64,000 nucleotides of DNA from Pseudomonas crudilactis (GCF_013433315.1 NZ_WXVV01000002.1:310001-374000), one strand, 5' to 3'; positions 23,638 through 34,509 are shown, counted from the first letter of the stretch. Translations and numbers: made by a program. The notes: generated from the sequence alone by a model not told the origin.

Positions 23638-23736
23638 GCGTTCAATTTCGTCTTGAAGCGCGATACGATGCGGCTCTTTCGTCGCAGACAGGCGGCGGCC
23701 AGATTGTAGAAAAACGACTAAAAAAAGAGCAATCAA

Positions 23737-25860
23737 TTGACTCATCAATGCGTAAGGAAGGATTCCGTCACACGTCTATCGGTCAATGTGCTGCCCCTGC
23801 TGTTGGGGATTCTTGCCTTTTTTATCGTCATCGGTCCAAGGGCGCTAAACCCGCAAAACATTGCCTGGCTGGGCAGCGGTGATCCGGCAACGCACTACCT
23901 TGGCTGGGTGTTTTTCAGGCATTCGCCCTGGTCGTTGCCGCTGGGGCTCAATCCTTCGTATGGATTGGAGCTGAGCAGCGCGATCATCTACTCGGATTCG
24001 AACCCGCTGCTGGCGTTGATCTTCAAACCCTTTGCCGCATGGCTTCCCGAGCCTTTCCAGTACTTTGGCCTGTGGCTGTTGTTGTGTTTTGTGTTGCAGG
24101 GCTGGTTTGCCTGGAAGCTGATGGGCCTGGCCACCGCCAACATTGCGCTGCGTTTGCTGGGTGCGGCACTGTTTCTGTTCAACCCGGCGCTGATTTCGCG
24201 GATGGGAGAGCACTTATCCCTCGCCGGGCACTTCCTGATCCTGGCCGCTCTGTATCTGGCCCTGCGCCCTCATGCCGAGCGGCGTTGTCTGGCCTGGGGC
24301 TCGTTGTTGGCGGTCGCGGCCTTGATACACGCTTATCTGTTGGCAATGGTTGGCTTGATCTGGCTGGCCGACTTGCTGGCCCGATCATTGAGGCGGCAGT
24401 TGCTGCTGAAGAGGTCGTTCGTCGAGCTGGTTGGCCTGCTGTTGCTGACCGGAGTGTGTTGCTGGCAAGCAGGCTATTTCACCGTTGAAGGTGAGGGACT
24501 GGCTTCATTCGGATTCGGATTGTTTCGCGCCAATGTGCTGACGTTTTTCGACCCCGCTGGATGGTCTCGCGTCCTGGGCGATATACCTGGCGTACCTGGG
24601 GATTCGGCCGGCATGGCTTTCCCGGGGCTGGGGGTGATGTTTCTGCTCGTTTGCGCGCTGTGGTTCATTTGCTCAGGCGAAGGGCAGATCGTTGCAACGA
24701 TGCGCAAACGCTGGTTATTGCTGCTGGCACTGTCTGGACTGATGCTTTTTGCGTTCTCCAACAGGATCGGCGTCGGACCGCTCGAGTTCGTCTACTGGTT
24801 GCCTGACCCCGTCATTTCCATGGCCGGTATTTTCCGCGCTTCGGGGCGGATGATCTGGCCGGTCATGTACGCGGCGATCTTTGCGGTGGTGTTCCTGATC
24901 GCGCGTAACGCGGCGCCACGGACTGCGCTGTTGCTGCTGGTGACAGCCCTTCTGGTACAGGTCTTCGACACCCGTGCCGGTTGGGCAGGCATACGCCGGC
25001 AGCAGATGGTCACACCTGCTGCGACGTGGAAAACCCCGATGGTCAATCCGTTCTGGCAAAGCGCGGCAGCGCACTATCAGAAGGTCCGCTACGTGATTCC
25101 GCAGAACCTGACGGCTCATTGGATGACCCTCTCCGATTACGCGGGCCGGAATCATCTCGCCACCGATGCGGTGTACCTGGGCCGGGTGAGCGCGCAAGCG
25201 CAGGAGGATCTGCAGCGTACTGCCGCCAGAACCATCGACTCCGGCAAGTATGAGCGCGATACCCTCTACGTGCTTGAGCAGCGGTCAGCGCTGCAAGCGG
25301 CGCTCAACGTGGATGGCGACAGCGATATGCTGGCCTGGATTGACGGCTTCCATGTGCTGGCACCGGGCTGGAAGCGCTGCGCTGACTGTCTGCCACTCAT
25401 GGCCGGTGCTCCCAGGGATTTGATCCCTTCATTCGACACCGGCGAAAAGCTGCAGTTTGTGGAGGGGAGCCGAGGCACGGCTGCACTTGGAAAAGGCTGG
25501 TGGTTTGCCGAGGCGTGGGGCACCGGATCGGTCGGGCCGGATGCCGAGATCATCCTGCGGCCCAAGGCTGGCGTGAGTTCACTGACGCTTGAAACCAACG
25601 CGTTCCTGTCTGAGAAAACGCCGCGCCAAACGGTGGATATCAGCATCAATAACGTGCCGGTAATCTCTGCCAGCCTGACCAACGCCAACAGCAACACAAT
25701 CAATATCAACCTGCCTGCCGAGGTGCAGGCCCTAGTTGCGCAACAAGGCGTCCTGCGTATCCAGCTGCATTTTCCGCTGGCAGTCAGTCCGCATGATCTC
25801 GGCTGGGGAGAAGACATCCGCAAACTGGCGATTGGATTGCTGGCATTGACCTTTCATTGA
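23737..25860 (+). CDS. Large polytopic membrane protein, possible GT-C-type (DUF6311-like)
   Basis: A 707-residue protein with many hydrophobic helices over residues about 15-420 (for example LPLLLGILAFFIVIG, YFGLWLLLCFVLQGWF, LLLALSGLMLFAFS) and a soluble C-terminal part of roughly 280 residues likely facing the periplasm. The acidic motif GSGDPATHYLGW early in the protein, in the first loop after a membrane helix, resembles the catalytic loop of GT-C glycosyltransferases; it probably belongs to the DUF6311 family, but I name this from memory. Substrate unknown. It stands alone between the gyrB terminator and a converging response-regulator gene. The 95 bases upstream hold no recognised site. 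Confidence 0.6.
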   Translation: MTHQCVRKDSVTRLSVNVLPLLLGILAFFIVIGPRALNPQNIAWLGSGDPATHYLGWVFFRHSPWSLPLGLNPSYGLELSSAIIYSDSNPLLALIFKPFAAWLPEPFQYFGLWLLLCFVLQGWFAWKLMGLATANIALRLLGAALFLFNPALISRMGEHLSLAGHFLILAALYLALRPHAERRCLAWGSLLAVAALIHAYLLAMVGLIWLADLLARSLRRQLLLKRSFVELVGLLLLTGVCCWQAGYFTVEGEGLASFGFGLFRANVLTFFDPAGWSRVLGDIPGVPGDSAGMAFPGLGVMFLLVCALWFICSGEGQIVATMRKRWLLLLALSGLMLFAFSNRIGVGPLEFVYWLPDPVISMAGIFRASGRMIWPVMYAAIFAVVFLIARNAAPRTALLLLVTALLVQVFDTRAGWAGIRRQQMVTPAATWKTPMVNPFWQSAAAHYQKVRYVIPQNLTAHWMTLSDYAGRNHLATDAVYLGRVSAQAQEDLQRTAARTIDSGKYERDTLYVLEQRSALQAALNVDGDSDMLAWIDGFHVLAPGWKRCADCLPLMAGAPRDLIPSFDTGEKLQFVEGSRGTAALGKGWWFAEAWGTGSVGPDAEIILRPKAGVSSLTLETNAFLSEKTPRQTVDISINNVPVISASLTNANSNTININLPAEVQALVAQQGVLRIQLHFPLAVSPHDLGWGEDIRKLAIGLLALTFH

Positions 25861-25876
25861 TGACTGGTGCCAGCCA

Positions 25877-25900
25877 GGGCCAACGCAATGCCGTTGGCCC
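25877..25900. terminator. Hairpin between convergent genes
   Basis: A 9-bp perfect inverted repeat (gggccaacg 25877-25885, cgttggccc 25892-25900) with a 6-base loop lies in the 49-base gap between the membrane-protein gene and the convergent response-regulator gene. It is followed by C-rich rather than T-rich sequence, so termination efficiency is doubtful. Confidence 0.45.
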
Positions 25901-25909
25901 CCCCCCTCT

Positions 25910-26629
25910 TCACTCGCTCGTTGCCGTGACACTCTCCAGCCGATATCCATACCCATAAATGGTCAGCAGTTGCCAGCCCCGCTCCGCCGTCAGCCCAAGT
26001 TTGTTGCGCAGGCGGTAGATGTGCGTATCCAGCGGTCGCGAAGAGACCGCCTCTTCATGGGGCCAGAACCGCTCATATAGGTATTCACGTGACAACGGCC
26101 GCCCCAGATTACTGAACAGGCAGCGAGCGAGGCGGTATTCGCGCTCGGTCATGACGATGGGTTTAAGGTCGCGGGTGACGGTCAGTTCGGCGTCATCGAA
26201 GATCAGGTCATTGAAGCTCAGTACTTCGGTGGCAGCGCTGCGTGGCTGGCTATGCCGACGTAGTACTGCGGCGACTCGGGCTTTCAGTTCATTGGGGCGG
26301 AACGGCTTGCTCACATAATCATCAGCGCCGGCGTTCAGCGCCTGAACAATATCGCTCTCACCATCGCGACTGGTCAGCATGATCGCTGCCGGTGGCGCTT
26401 CCATGTGCTCGCGGGTCCAGCGCAGCAGGGATAGACCCGTGAGGTCGGGCAGTTGCCAGTCGAGGATCAGCAGGTCAAAGGTTTCCCGGCGTAGCTGCCG
26501 CAGCAGATCCTCACCGCGTTCGAAGCTGTGCAGCGACCACGGCTGTTCACCGGCATCGGCCATTTGCTGCAGGGTTTGCTCGACCCGGCGCAGTTCGGCG
26601 GGTTCGTCGTCCAGTATCGCAACGCGCAT
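25910..26629 (-). CDS. OmpR-family response regulator
   Basis: DNA-binding response regulator. I chose the ATG at 26627-26629 (MRVAILDDEPAELRRVEQ), 239 residues; an in-frame ATG further upstream adds 19 residues with no family match. The receiver domain has acidic D7/D8, phospho-acceptor D57 in LLILDWQLPDLTG, the conserved T and K (MLTSRDGE, YVSKPFRPNEL), and the C-terminal winged helix ends with LGRPLSREYLYERFWPHEE and a VDTHIYRLRNKL-like segment (LDTHIYRLRNKLGLTAERGW). It is divergent from the histidine kinase at 26814, about 185 bases away, and they presumably form a pair. Target genes unknown. Confidence 0.92.
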   Translation of the reverse strand: MRVAILDDEPAELRRVEQTLQQMADAGEQPWSLHSFERGEDLLRQLRRETFDLLILDWQLPDLTGLSLLRWTREHMEAPPAAIMLTSRDGESDIVQALNAGADDYVSKPFRPNELKARVAAVLRRHSQPRSAATEVLSFNDLIFDDAELTVTRDLKPIVMTEREYRLARCLFSNLGRPLSREYLYERFWPHEEAVSSRPLDTHIYRLRNKLGLTAERGWQLLTIYGYGYRLESVTATSE

Positions 26630-26813
26630 ACGCGGTGATTCCTTGATGCTTGGGCTGTTGGGCATGAACCATAGTCGCCGCGCCAACGCTATGAAAGTAA
26701 GCGGCCCGTCATGGGACGACGTCCGCTATGATTCTTCGAGTCTACGTCCTCAGACCTGTGACCCATGAATCCATTCGCCGCGCCCTGCCCTTTTTCCCGT
26801 GAATCCTCCGTCC

Positions 26814-28346
26814 ATGAATAACGAACGTCGGCGTGAAAGCCGTGAGCCAAGTCAGGTTCAGCGATTATTTCGGCGACTGGTCCGTGAGTGGGTGTGGATA
26901 AGTCTAGTGCTGTTGCCGCTCACTGCACTGTTGTCTTATCGCGCGCAGATCAATCTGCACGATGTCTCGCCGGGGTTGAGTGTTGCACTGTCAGTGGTAT
27001 TAGTCGCCTGCGTGCTCGGGCTGCTGCTGTGGCGACCGCGTCTGGCACTGTGGATAACGCTCGTGGGTATCGCCTGTGTGTTGCTGAGCAGCGCCGGGCT
27101 CGCAGAAATCAGACGCTGGTGGTCGCCGACGCCGGCAGCGCTGGGCATGCTATTTGGTTATCTGATCTGGAACTGGCGGCGCCTGAGCGTTGTGTTGACT
27201 TATTTTGGCTGGGAGTTGGCACGACTCGATCGTGAGCCAAAGGTGTTTCCCGAACGCCGCCGTACGCAATTCACGGGTGCTGATCGTTTGCAGGGCCAGA
27301 TCATGGCGCTCGAACAAGCCATGAGCCGCACCCGCGATACCCGACGGTTCATTGCTGATGGACTGGAATATTTGCCGGTGGCAACGCTGATCAGCGACCC
27401 GACCGGGAAGATCCTGTTGGGCAATCGCAAGGCGCGAGGCCTCTTCGAACAGCCGTTAGTGGGCGACGACGTGCTCGATAAGTTGGCACAACTCGGTTAT
27501 CCCGATCTGTCCACAACCCCTCGCCCGCTGATGTCGGCCCTGCCGCTGCTGGAGTTTCGCGATCACAAGGAGCGCAGCTTGCGCCTGGAGCGCGCGGCGC
27601 TGTTGCCGGTAGACGGCGATACGCCGATTGGCTGGCTGCTGAGTCTTACCGACCTCAGTGCCGAACGCGCTGCCGAGGAGCAACGCAGCGTGTTGTTGCG
27701 CTTTCTGTCCCACGACCTGCGTGCGCCACATTCGGCCATCCTGGCGTTGCTCGATGTTCATCGCCATCAGGCTGAAGCGGATGCGCCACTGTTTGAGCAG
27801 ATTGAACGGCAAGTGCGCCGCGCGCTCTCGCTGACCGACGGCTTCGTCCTGTTGGCGCGGGCCGAGTCGCAGGCCTATCAGTTCCAGCCGAGCCTGTTTG
27901 CGATGCTCGTGCTCGACGTGCTCGATCAGGCACTGCCGATCGCGCAACAGAAAGGTATCGAGTTGCTCCACGACATGGATGAGCAGTCTCAGGAACGCCT
28001 GGTTTTAGCGGATCAGGGTCTGCTGACCCGCGCGCTGTTCAACCTGTTGGAGAACGCGATCAAATACAGCGGACCCAATACCACGGTTCGCCTTAATGTC
28101 AGTTGCCATGAAGAATGGCTGCGCTGCGAACTGAGCGATCAGGGTAAAGGCATTGCCGCCGAAGAATTGCCCGACCTGTTCATTCAGTACCGACGTTTTT
28201 CCTCTGCCCAAGGCATCGATGGCGTGGGCCTCGGCTTGTCGATGGTCAAAGCGGTAGTCGATCACCACGGCGGCAAAATCGAATGCCGCAGCGTGGTCGA
28301 TCAAGGCACCACGTTCCTGCTTCAGTTACCGCTGATCCTCGAATGA
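26814..28346 (+). CDS. Sensor histidine kinase with shortened sensing region
   Basis: Inner-membrane histidine kinase, presumed partner of the divergent response regulator. From the ATG at 26814 (MNNERRRESREP) it has 510 residues; a GTG five codons upstream is also possible. Membrane helices fall at about 26-42, 56-72, 76-94 and 108-120, then a PAS-like domain (about 175-285), HisKA with H300 in LLRFLSHDLRAPHSAIL, and HATPase with NLLENAIKYS, DQGKGI and GVGLGLSMVKAVVDHHGG. The one-plus-three helix layout followed by PAS is that of CHASE2-type sensors, but the roughly 300-residue extracytoplasmic CHASE2 domain is missing: only about 14 residues join the first two helices. Two perfect DnaA boxes (26893, 27049) lie in the coding sequence. 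Confidence 0.88.
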   Translation: MNNERRRESREPSQVQRLFRRLVREWVWISLVLLPLTALLSYRAQINLHDVSPGLSVALSVVLVACVLGLLLWRPRLALWITLVGIACVLLSSAGLAEIRRWWSPTPAALGMLFGYLIWNWRRLSVVLTYFGWELARLDREPKVFPERRRTQFTGADRLQGQIMALEQAMSRTRDTRRFIADGLEYLPVATLISDPTGKILLGNRKARGLFEQPLVGDDVLDKLAQLGYPDLSTTPRPLMSALPLLEFRDHKERSLRLERAALLPVDGDTPIGWLLSLTDLSAERAAEEQRSVLLRFLSHDLRAPHSAILALLDVHRHQAEADAPLFEQIERQVRRALSLTDGFVLLARAESQAYQFQPSLFAMLVLDVLDQALPIAQQKGIELLHDMDEQSQERLVLADQGLLTRALFNLLENAIKYSGPNTTVRLNVSCHEEWLRCELSDQGKGIAAEELPDLFIQYRRFSSAQGIDGVGLGLSMVKAVVDHHGGKIECRSVVDQGTTFLLQLPLILE

Positions 28347-28355
28347 TCGCGCACA

Positions 28356-28385
28356 AAAAAACCGGCTATATCAGCCGGTTTTTTT
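28356..28385 (+). terminator. Rho-independent terminator after the kinase gene
   Basis: A perfect 12-bp A/T-capped stem (aaaaaaccggct 28356-28367, agccggtttttt 28373-28384) with a 5-base loop lies 9 bases after the kinase stop codon. The symmetric A and T runs mean it can also serve the leftward direction. Confidence 0.92.
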
Positions 28386-28514
28386 ACTTCCGAAAAAAAC
28401 TTATGCACCTTTTACGGTGTTTTATGAGCTTGAGAAATATATAAGTAAATCAATCACTTAATTTCAATATTCAAGCGTTTTCAACAAAACCGTACACAGG
28501 TTATCCACAAAATC

Positions 28515-29294
28515 TCAGACAGCGATCTGATCATTTGAGGCCGGTGCTTGCGGGGCCGGTGGCAGCGAACCCATTTCGCGCTGCGTCTTCTCGTTCCAGG
28601 CTTGCACCCGGTCGTTCAACTCGGCGATGGCGCGCGGACCTGTGCCTTCGGCATACATCGGCTCACCGATGACCACGGTGATCACCCCGGACTTCTTGCC
28701 CCAGCCGATTTTCGGCCAGAACTTGCCGGCATTGTGTGCAATCGGCAGCACCGGGAGCGCCGCATTCACCGCCAAAGCGCTACCACTGCGGGAGAACTTG
28801 CCGACAGTGCCGAAAGGAACGCGCGTGCCTTCGGGGAAGATCAGCACCCAGACGTTGTCCTTGAGCAGCTCATCACCCTTCGCCGCGACTTGTTTCAAAG
28901 CAGCTTTCGGGTTGTCGCGATCAATTGCAATCGGCCGCAACATGGCCATCGCCCAGCCGAAGAACGGTACATACAGCAGTTCGCGCTTGAGCACCTGGCT
29001 CAACGGCGAGAAATAAGCGGAGAGAAAGAACGTCTCCCAGGTGCTCTGGTGGTTCGATTGAATCACGCAGGGCCGGTCAGGCACGTTTTCCGCACCTTTG
29101 ATTTCGTAGCGGATACCGAGAAACACCTTGGTCAACCACAAGGCACAGCGGCACCAGTACACGTTGATAAAACGATAACGCGCCTTGAACGGCAAAAACG
29201 GCGCGATAAAAAAACTCAAGCTGCACCACAGCAGGGAAGTGGTGCCCAGCAGCAGGTAAAAGAGAAAAATCCTGATGGCCCGCAGTATCGACAT
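28515..29294 (-). CDS. plsC: 1-acyl-sn-glycerol-3-phosphate acyltransferase (PlsC type)
   Basis: Inner-membrane enzyme that acylates lysophosphatidic acid to phosphatidic acid in phospholipid synthesis. The 259-residue protein has an N-terminal membrane segment (IFLFYLLLGTTSLLWCSLSF), the catalytic block NHQSTWE with H82 and E87 (an HX4E variant of the usual HX4D, as in NlaA-type enzymes), and FPEGTR at 153-158. In P. aeruginosa the syntenic gene is called lptA; more than one PlsC paralogue is usual in pseudomonads, so its exact physiological share is unknown. It lies 83 bases downstream of gmhB and is probably in the same leftward unit. A perfect DnaA box (28501-28509) sits just past its stop codon. 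Confidence 0.92.
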   Translation of the reverse strand: MSILRAIRIFLFYLLLGTTSLLWCSLSFFIAPFLPFKARYRFINVYWCRCALWLTKVFLGIRYEIKGAENVPDRPCVIQSNHQSTWETFFLSAYFSPLSQVLKRELLYVPFFGWAMAMLRPIAIDRDNPKAALKQVAAKGDELLKDNVWVLIFPEGTRVPFGTVGKFSRSGSALAVNAALPVLPIAHNAGKFWPKIGWGKKSGVITVVIGEPMYAEGTGPRAIAELNDRVQAWNEKTQREMGSLPPAPQAPASNDQIAV

Positions 29295-29377
29295 AGTGAC
29301 GTTTACCGTTACGGGGCAATGCCCGAGTGTTCAAGCGCACTCCCGATCAATCCCTGGTCAGGAACTTCAGAAGTACT

Positions 29378-29911
29378 CTAGTTGTGGATAAGTTCTGCGG
29401 CAATCGCCGCCAGATCGTCAAAAATCAGAGTGCCAACCGGCAGGGTTTTGCCCTGAGTCTTTGCGCCTTTTCCGGTCTTTACCAAAACTGGCTGTGAATC
29501 GACGGCTTTGGCGGCCTCCAGGTCACCAAGGCTGTCGCCGACGAACCAGACATTGGCCAGCTCGGCGTTGTAATGCGCCGCGATGGTTTTCAACATCCCC
29601 GGTCTCGGCTTGCGGCAATCGCAGCCTTCGTCCGGCCCATGCGGGCAATACACGATCAGCCCGACTTCACCGCCCTGCTCCGCCACCAGCTCGCGCAGGC
29701 GCGCGTGCATGGCGTCGAGGGTGGCGAGGTCGTAATAGCCGCGAGCAATGCCCGACTGGTTGGTGGCCACCGCCACCGTCCAGCCGGCCTTGCTCAACTG
29801 CGCAATCGCTTCGATCGAGCCGGGCAATGGAATCCACTCCGCCACTGACTTGATGTAAGCGTCGGAGTCGTAATTGATCACTCCGTCCCGATCGAGAATC
29901 AGCAGTTTCAA
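29378..29911 (-). CDS. gmhB: D-glycero-beta-D-manno-heptose-1,7-bisphosphate 7-phosphatase
   Basis: HAD-family phosphatase of the ADP-heptose pathway for the LPS inner core. I chose the TTG at 29909-29911, with GAGGG upstream, giving LKLLILDRDGVINYDSDAYI and 177 residues; the open frame continues upstream only across the end of glyS. HAD motif I is DRDGV with catalytic D7 and D9; the zinc-loop cysteines and histidine appear in YCPHGPDEGCDCRKP; the last motifs are WFVGDSLGDLEAA. It begins 10 bases after glyS. The final codons LIHN-stop contain a perfect DnaA box (29393-29401). Confidence 0.93.
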   Translation of the reverse strand: MKLLILDRDGVINYDSDAYIKSVAEWIPLPGSIEAIAQLSKAGWTVAVATNQSGIARGYYDLATLDAMHARLRELVAEQGGEVGLIVYCPHGPDEGCDCRKPRPGMLKTIAAHYNAELANVWFVGDSLGDLEAAKAVDSQPVLVKTGKGAKTQGKTLPVGTLIFDDLAAIAAELIHN

Positions 29912-29921
29912 CAGCAATCCC

Positions 29922-31972
29922 TCAACCCAGCAGCGAAATGTCGGCAACACCGAGGAACAGACCACGCAGACGCGCCAGCAGCGCGTAACGGTTGGCCCGT
30001 ACATTGGCGTCGTCGGCATTGACCATTACCGCGTCGAAGAACGCATCCACAGGCTCACGCAATGCCGCCAGGCGTGCCAGCGATTCGTTGTACTGACGCG
30101 CTGCAGCCATTGGCTGAACCGCTTGATCCGCTTGCTGGATCGCCGAGTACAGCGAGAACTCGTTGGCGTTGTCGAAGTACTTGGCTTGCACCTCGGTCGG
30201 CACCGCGCCTTCGAGTTTGCTCAACAGGTTCGATACACGCTTGTTCACCGCCGCCAGCGCTGCCGCTTCCGGCAGTTTGCGGAAGGCTTGCACCGCTTGC
30301 ACACGCTGGTCGAAATCCAGCGCCGAACCCGGCTTCAGGGCACGGACCGACAGGTAAGTCGCCACTTCAACGCCTTCGTCTTCGTAACGCGCACGCAGAC
30401 GGTCGAAGATGAATTCCAGCACCGCTTCGTTAAGACCGGCTGCCTTGACCTTGGCACCGAACGCATTCACCGCGAATGCGACGGCGTCGTTCAGGTCCAG
30501 ATCGAGTTTCTTCTCGATCAGGATACGCAGCACGCCGAGTGCCGCACGGCGCAGGGCATACGGGTCTTTGCTGCCGGTTGGCAGCATGCCGATACCGAAG
30601 ATGCCGACGAGGGTGTCGAGTTTGTCAGCGATGGCAACGGCCGCACCGGTCAGGGTCGCCGGCAGTTCTGCACCGGCTCCGCGTGGCATGTACTGCTCGT
30701 TGAGCGCCAGCGCGACGTCTTCCGGCTCACCGTCATTGAGGGCGTAGTAATAACCGGCGACACCTTGCATCTCCGGGAACTCGCCAACCATTTCAGTGGC
30801 CAGGTCGCACTTCGACAGCAGGCCTGCGCGAGCAGCCCAAGAAGCGTTGCCACCGATGCGTGCGGCGATGTACGCGGCCAGTTTGGAAACGCGTTCGGCC
30901 TTGTCGTAGACGCTGCCGAGTTTTTCCTGGAACACCACGTTCTTCAGGCGATCGTTGAAAGCTTCGAGCTTCTGCTTCTTGTCTTGCTTGAAGAAGAACT
31001 CGGCGTCGGTCAGGCGTGGGCGAACCACTTTCTCGTTACCGGCGATGATCTGCTGCGGGTCTTTGCTTTCGATGTTGGCCACAGTGATGAAACGTGGCAG
31101 CAACTTGCCGTCGGCATCCAGCAGGCAGAAGTACTTCTGGTTGTCCTGCATGGTGGTGATCAGTGCTTCCTGCGGCACGTCGAGGAAGCGTTCCTCGAAC
31201 GAGCACACCAGCGGCACTGGCCATTCAACCAGCGCGGTCACTTCGTCGAGCAGTGCCGGCGGAACGATTGCCGTGCCTTCCTGACGGGTGGCCAGTTCTT
31301 CAGTGCGCTTGCTGATGATTTCGCGACGCTCGTTGGCGTCGGCCAGCACGTAAGCGGCACGCAGGTCGGCGAGGTAGCTCGACGGCGAACCGATGCGCAC
31401 GCTTTGCGGGTGATGGAAACGGTGACCACGGGAATCACGGCCAGCCTTTTGCGCGAGGATGGTGCAGTCGATGACCTGGTCACCGAGCAGCATCACCAGC
31501 CATTGGGTCGGACGTACGAACTCTTCCTTGCGCGCACCCCAACGCATGCGTTTCGGGATCGGCAGGTCGTTCAGCGAATCTTCGACGATGGTTGGCAGCA
31601 GGCTCGCGGTCGGCTTGCCGGCGATGCTCTGGCTGTAACGCAGTTTCGGGCCGCTCTGATCGATTTCGCTCAGATCGACGCCGCATTTCTTGGCGAAACC
31701 CAGTGCTGCTTGAGTTGGGTTGCCGTCAGCGTCGAAGGCCGCCTGACGTGGCGGGCCGTCGAGGTTGATGCTGCGATCCGGTTGCTGGGTGGCCAGCGCG
31801 GTAATCAGCACAGCCAGACGACGCGGTGCGGCGTAGACGGTTTTAGTCTCGTAGCTCAGGCCAGCGGCTTGCAGGCCCTTGTCGATACCGGCGAGGAACG
31901 CTTCAGCCAAGGTGTTCAGGGCTTTCGGTGGCAGTTCTTCGGTGCCCAGTTCAACCAGAAAATCTTGCGCAC

Positions 31973-31976
<4 letters not shown>
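29922..31976 (-). CDS. glyS: Glycyl-tRNA synthetase beta subunit
   Basis: Beta subunit of the heterotetrameric (alpha2beta2) bacterial glycyl-tRNA synthetase, involved in tRNA binding. The 684-residue protein begins [20 protein letters not shown], the family start, and ends with the helical DALR-like anticodon-binding region. Its ATG overlaps the end of glyQ by 4 bases (31973-31976). A 729-residue open frame on the other strand across this gene is a shadow and is not annotated. Confidence 0.98.
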
Positions 31977-32926
<950 letters not shown>

Positions 32927-33007
32927 GAAATTCACCTGTTTCTTGGGCTGCGATTTAAAGAGCGGGAGTATACCCGATTCATTGCTGCGCACGCCCCCTG
33001 GAGCCTT

Positions 33008-33565
33008 ATGCCACGCTGCTTTTGGTGTACCGAAGATTCGTTGTACATGGCTTATCACGACCAGGAGTGGGGCACGCCGCTACGCGATGCGCAGGGTTTG
33101 TTCGAGTTGCTTTTGCTCGAAGGGTTCCAGGCCGGGCTGTCCTGGATCACCGTGCTGCGCAAACGCGAGCGTTATCGCGAGGTGTTGTTCGGCTTCGATG
33201 TGCAGCGCGTGGCGCAGATGAGCGACGCCGAAATCGACGAATTGATGCTCGATCCGGGGATCATCCGCAACCGCCTCAAACTCAACGCCGCCCGCCGTAA
33301 TGCCCAGGCCTGGCTGGCGCTGGAGGATCCGGTGGCGTTGCTCTGGTCGTTTGTTAACGACCAACCGATCATCAATCATTTCAAGGATCGCAGCGAAGTC
33401 CCGGCGATCACCCCCGAAGCCGTTGCCATGAGCAAAGGCCTGAAAAAGGCCGGGTTCACGTTCGTCGGCCCGACCATTTGCTACGCATTGATGCAGGCCT
33501 CGGGCATGGTCATGGATCACACCCAGGACTGCGACCGCTACGCGCAGCTCGTCAACGGCGGTTAG
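33008..33565 (+). CDS. tag: DNA-3-methyladenine glycosylase I
   Basis: Base-excision repair enzyme removing 3-methyladenine from alkylated DNA. From the ATG at 33008 it has 185 residues. The zinc-binding residues of the E. coli enzyme are all visible: C4 and H17 ([21 protein letters not shown]) and the C-terminal H-x3-C in DHTQDCDRY. The substrate-pocket motif [14 protein letters not shown] is also present. A longer in-frame reading starting inside glyQ is not used. It is divergent from glyQ, and the acyltransferase gene follows 40 bases downstream. Confidence 0.96.
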   Translation: MPRCFWCTEDSLYMAYHDQEWGTPLRDAQGLFELLLLEGFQAGLSWITVLRKRERYREVLFGFDVQRVAQMSDAEIDELMLDPGIIRNRLKLNAARRNAQAWLALEDPVALLWSFVNDQPIINHFKDRSEVPAITPEAVAMSKGLKKAGFTFVGPTICYALMQASGMVMDHTQDCDRYAQLVNGG

Positions 33566-33605
33566 AATGGCCGCCTCGCGCACCGCACAAGATCAGGAGT
33601 GACCT

Positions 33606-34493
33606 GTGGAAAAGTTTAAAGGCGCCTTGCTGGTAGGCGCTCTGCGGCTGTTTGCCTTGCTGCCATGGCGGGCCGTGCAGGCCGTGGGTTCGGCGATCGG
33701 CTGGATCATGTGGAAAACCCCCAACCGCTCCCGCGACGTGGTGCGGATCAACCTCGCCAAATGTTTTCCACAGATGGATGCGGCCGAACGTGAGCGTCTG
33801 GTCGGCCAAAGTCTGAAAGACATCGGCAAGTCGTTGACCGAAAGCGCCTGCGCGTGGATCTGGCCAGCGCAGCGTTCGATCGATCTGGTGCGCGAAGTCG
33901 AAGGCCTCGACGTTCTAAAGGATGCGCTGGCCTCGGGCAAAGGCGTGGTCGGCATCACCAGCCACCTGGGCAATTGGGAAGTGCTCAACCACTTCTACTG
34001 CAGCCAGTGCAAACCGATTATTTTCTACCGTCCGCCAAAGCTCAAGGCTGTGGATGAATTGCTGCGCAAACAGCGCGTGCAATTGGGCAACAAGGTCGCT
34101 GCTTCCACCAAGGAAGGCATCCTCAGTGTTATCAAGGAAGTGCGCAAAGGTGGTGCAGTGGGCATTCCTGCTGACCCGGAACCGGCCGAATCCGCCGGGA
34201 TCTTCGTGCCGTTCTTCGCCACTCAAGCGCTGACCAGCAAATTCGTGCCGAACATGCTGGCGGGCGGTAAAGCGGTCGGTGTATTCCTGCATGCGCTGCG
34301 CCTGCCCGACGGTTCCGGCTACAAAGTGATCCTCGAAGCCGCGCCAGAAGCCATGTACAGCACCGATACCGCCGAATCCTGCGCCGCGATGAGTAAAGTC
34401 GTCGAGCGTTACGTCGCCGCGTACCCGAGCCAGTACATGTGGAGCATGAAGCGCTTCAAGAAGCGTCCGCCGGGCGAAGAGCGCTGGTACTGA
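33606..34493 (+). CDS. LpxL/HtrB-family lipid A late acyltransferase
   Basis: Inner-membrane acyltransferase of the lysophospholipid/lipid A late acyltransferase family, adding a secondary acyl chain (probably laurate-type) to lipid A. Starts at GTG 33606, 295 residues. The N-terminal membrane segment is ALLVGALRLFALLPW, and the catalytic HX4E motif is H120 to E125 in SHLGNWEVLNHF. Further conserved parts include EGILSVIKEVRKGGAVGI and the C-terminal QYMWSMKRFKKRPPGE. The syntenic P. aeruginosa gene is an HtrB homologue; which acyl chain and position it uses cannot be read from sequence. A DnaA-box hairpin follows at 34510-34541. Confidence 0.93.
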   Translation: MEKFKGALLVGALRLFALLPWRAVQAVGSAIGWIMWKTPNRSRDVVRINLAKCFPQMDAAERERLVGQSLKDIGKSLTESACAWIWPAQRSIDLVREVEGLDVLKDALASGKGVVGITSHLGNWEVLNHFYCSQCKPIIFYRPPKLKAVDELLRKQRVQLGNKVAASTKEGILSVIKEVRKGGAVGIPADPEPAESAGIFVPFFATQALTSKFVPNMLAGGKAVGVFLHALRLPDGSGYKVILEAAPEAMYSTDTAESCAAMSKVVERYVAAYPSQYMWSMKRFKKRPPGEERWY

Positions 34494-34509
34494 GCTGATT
34501 GGCATGATC

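Noticed and set aside
26083-26096. Partial parS-like TTCACGTGA in the response-regulator gene
   Set aside because: Lacks the flanking GTT and AAC arms of the consensus.
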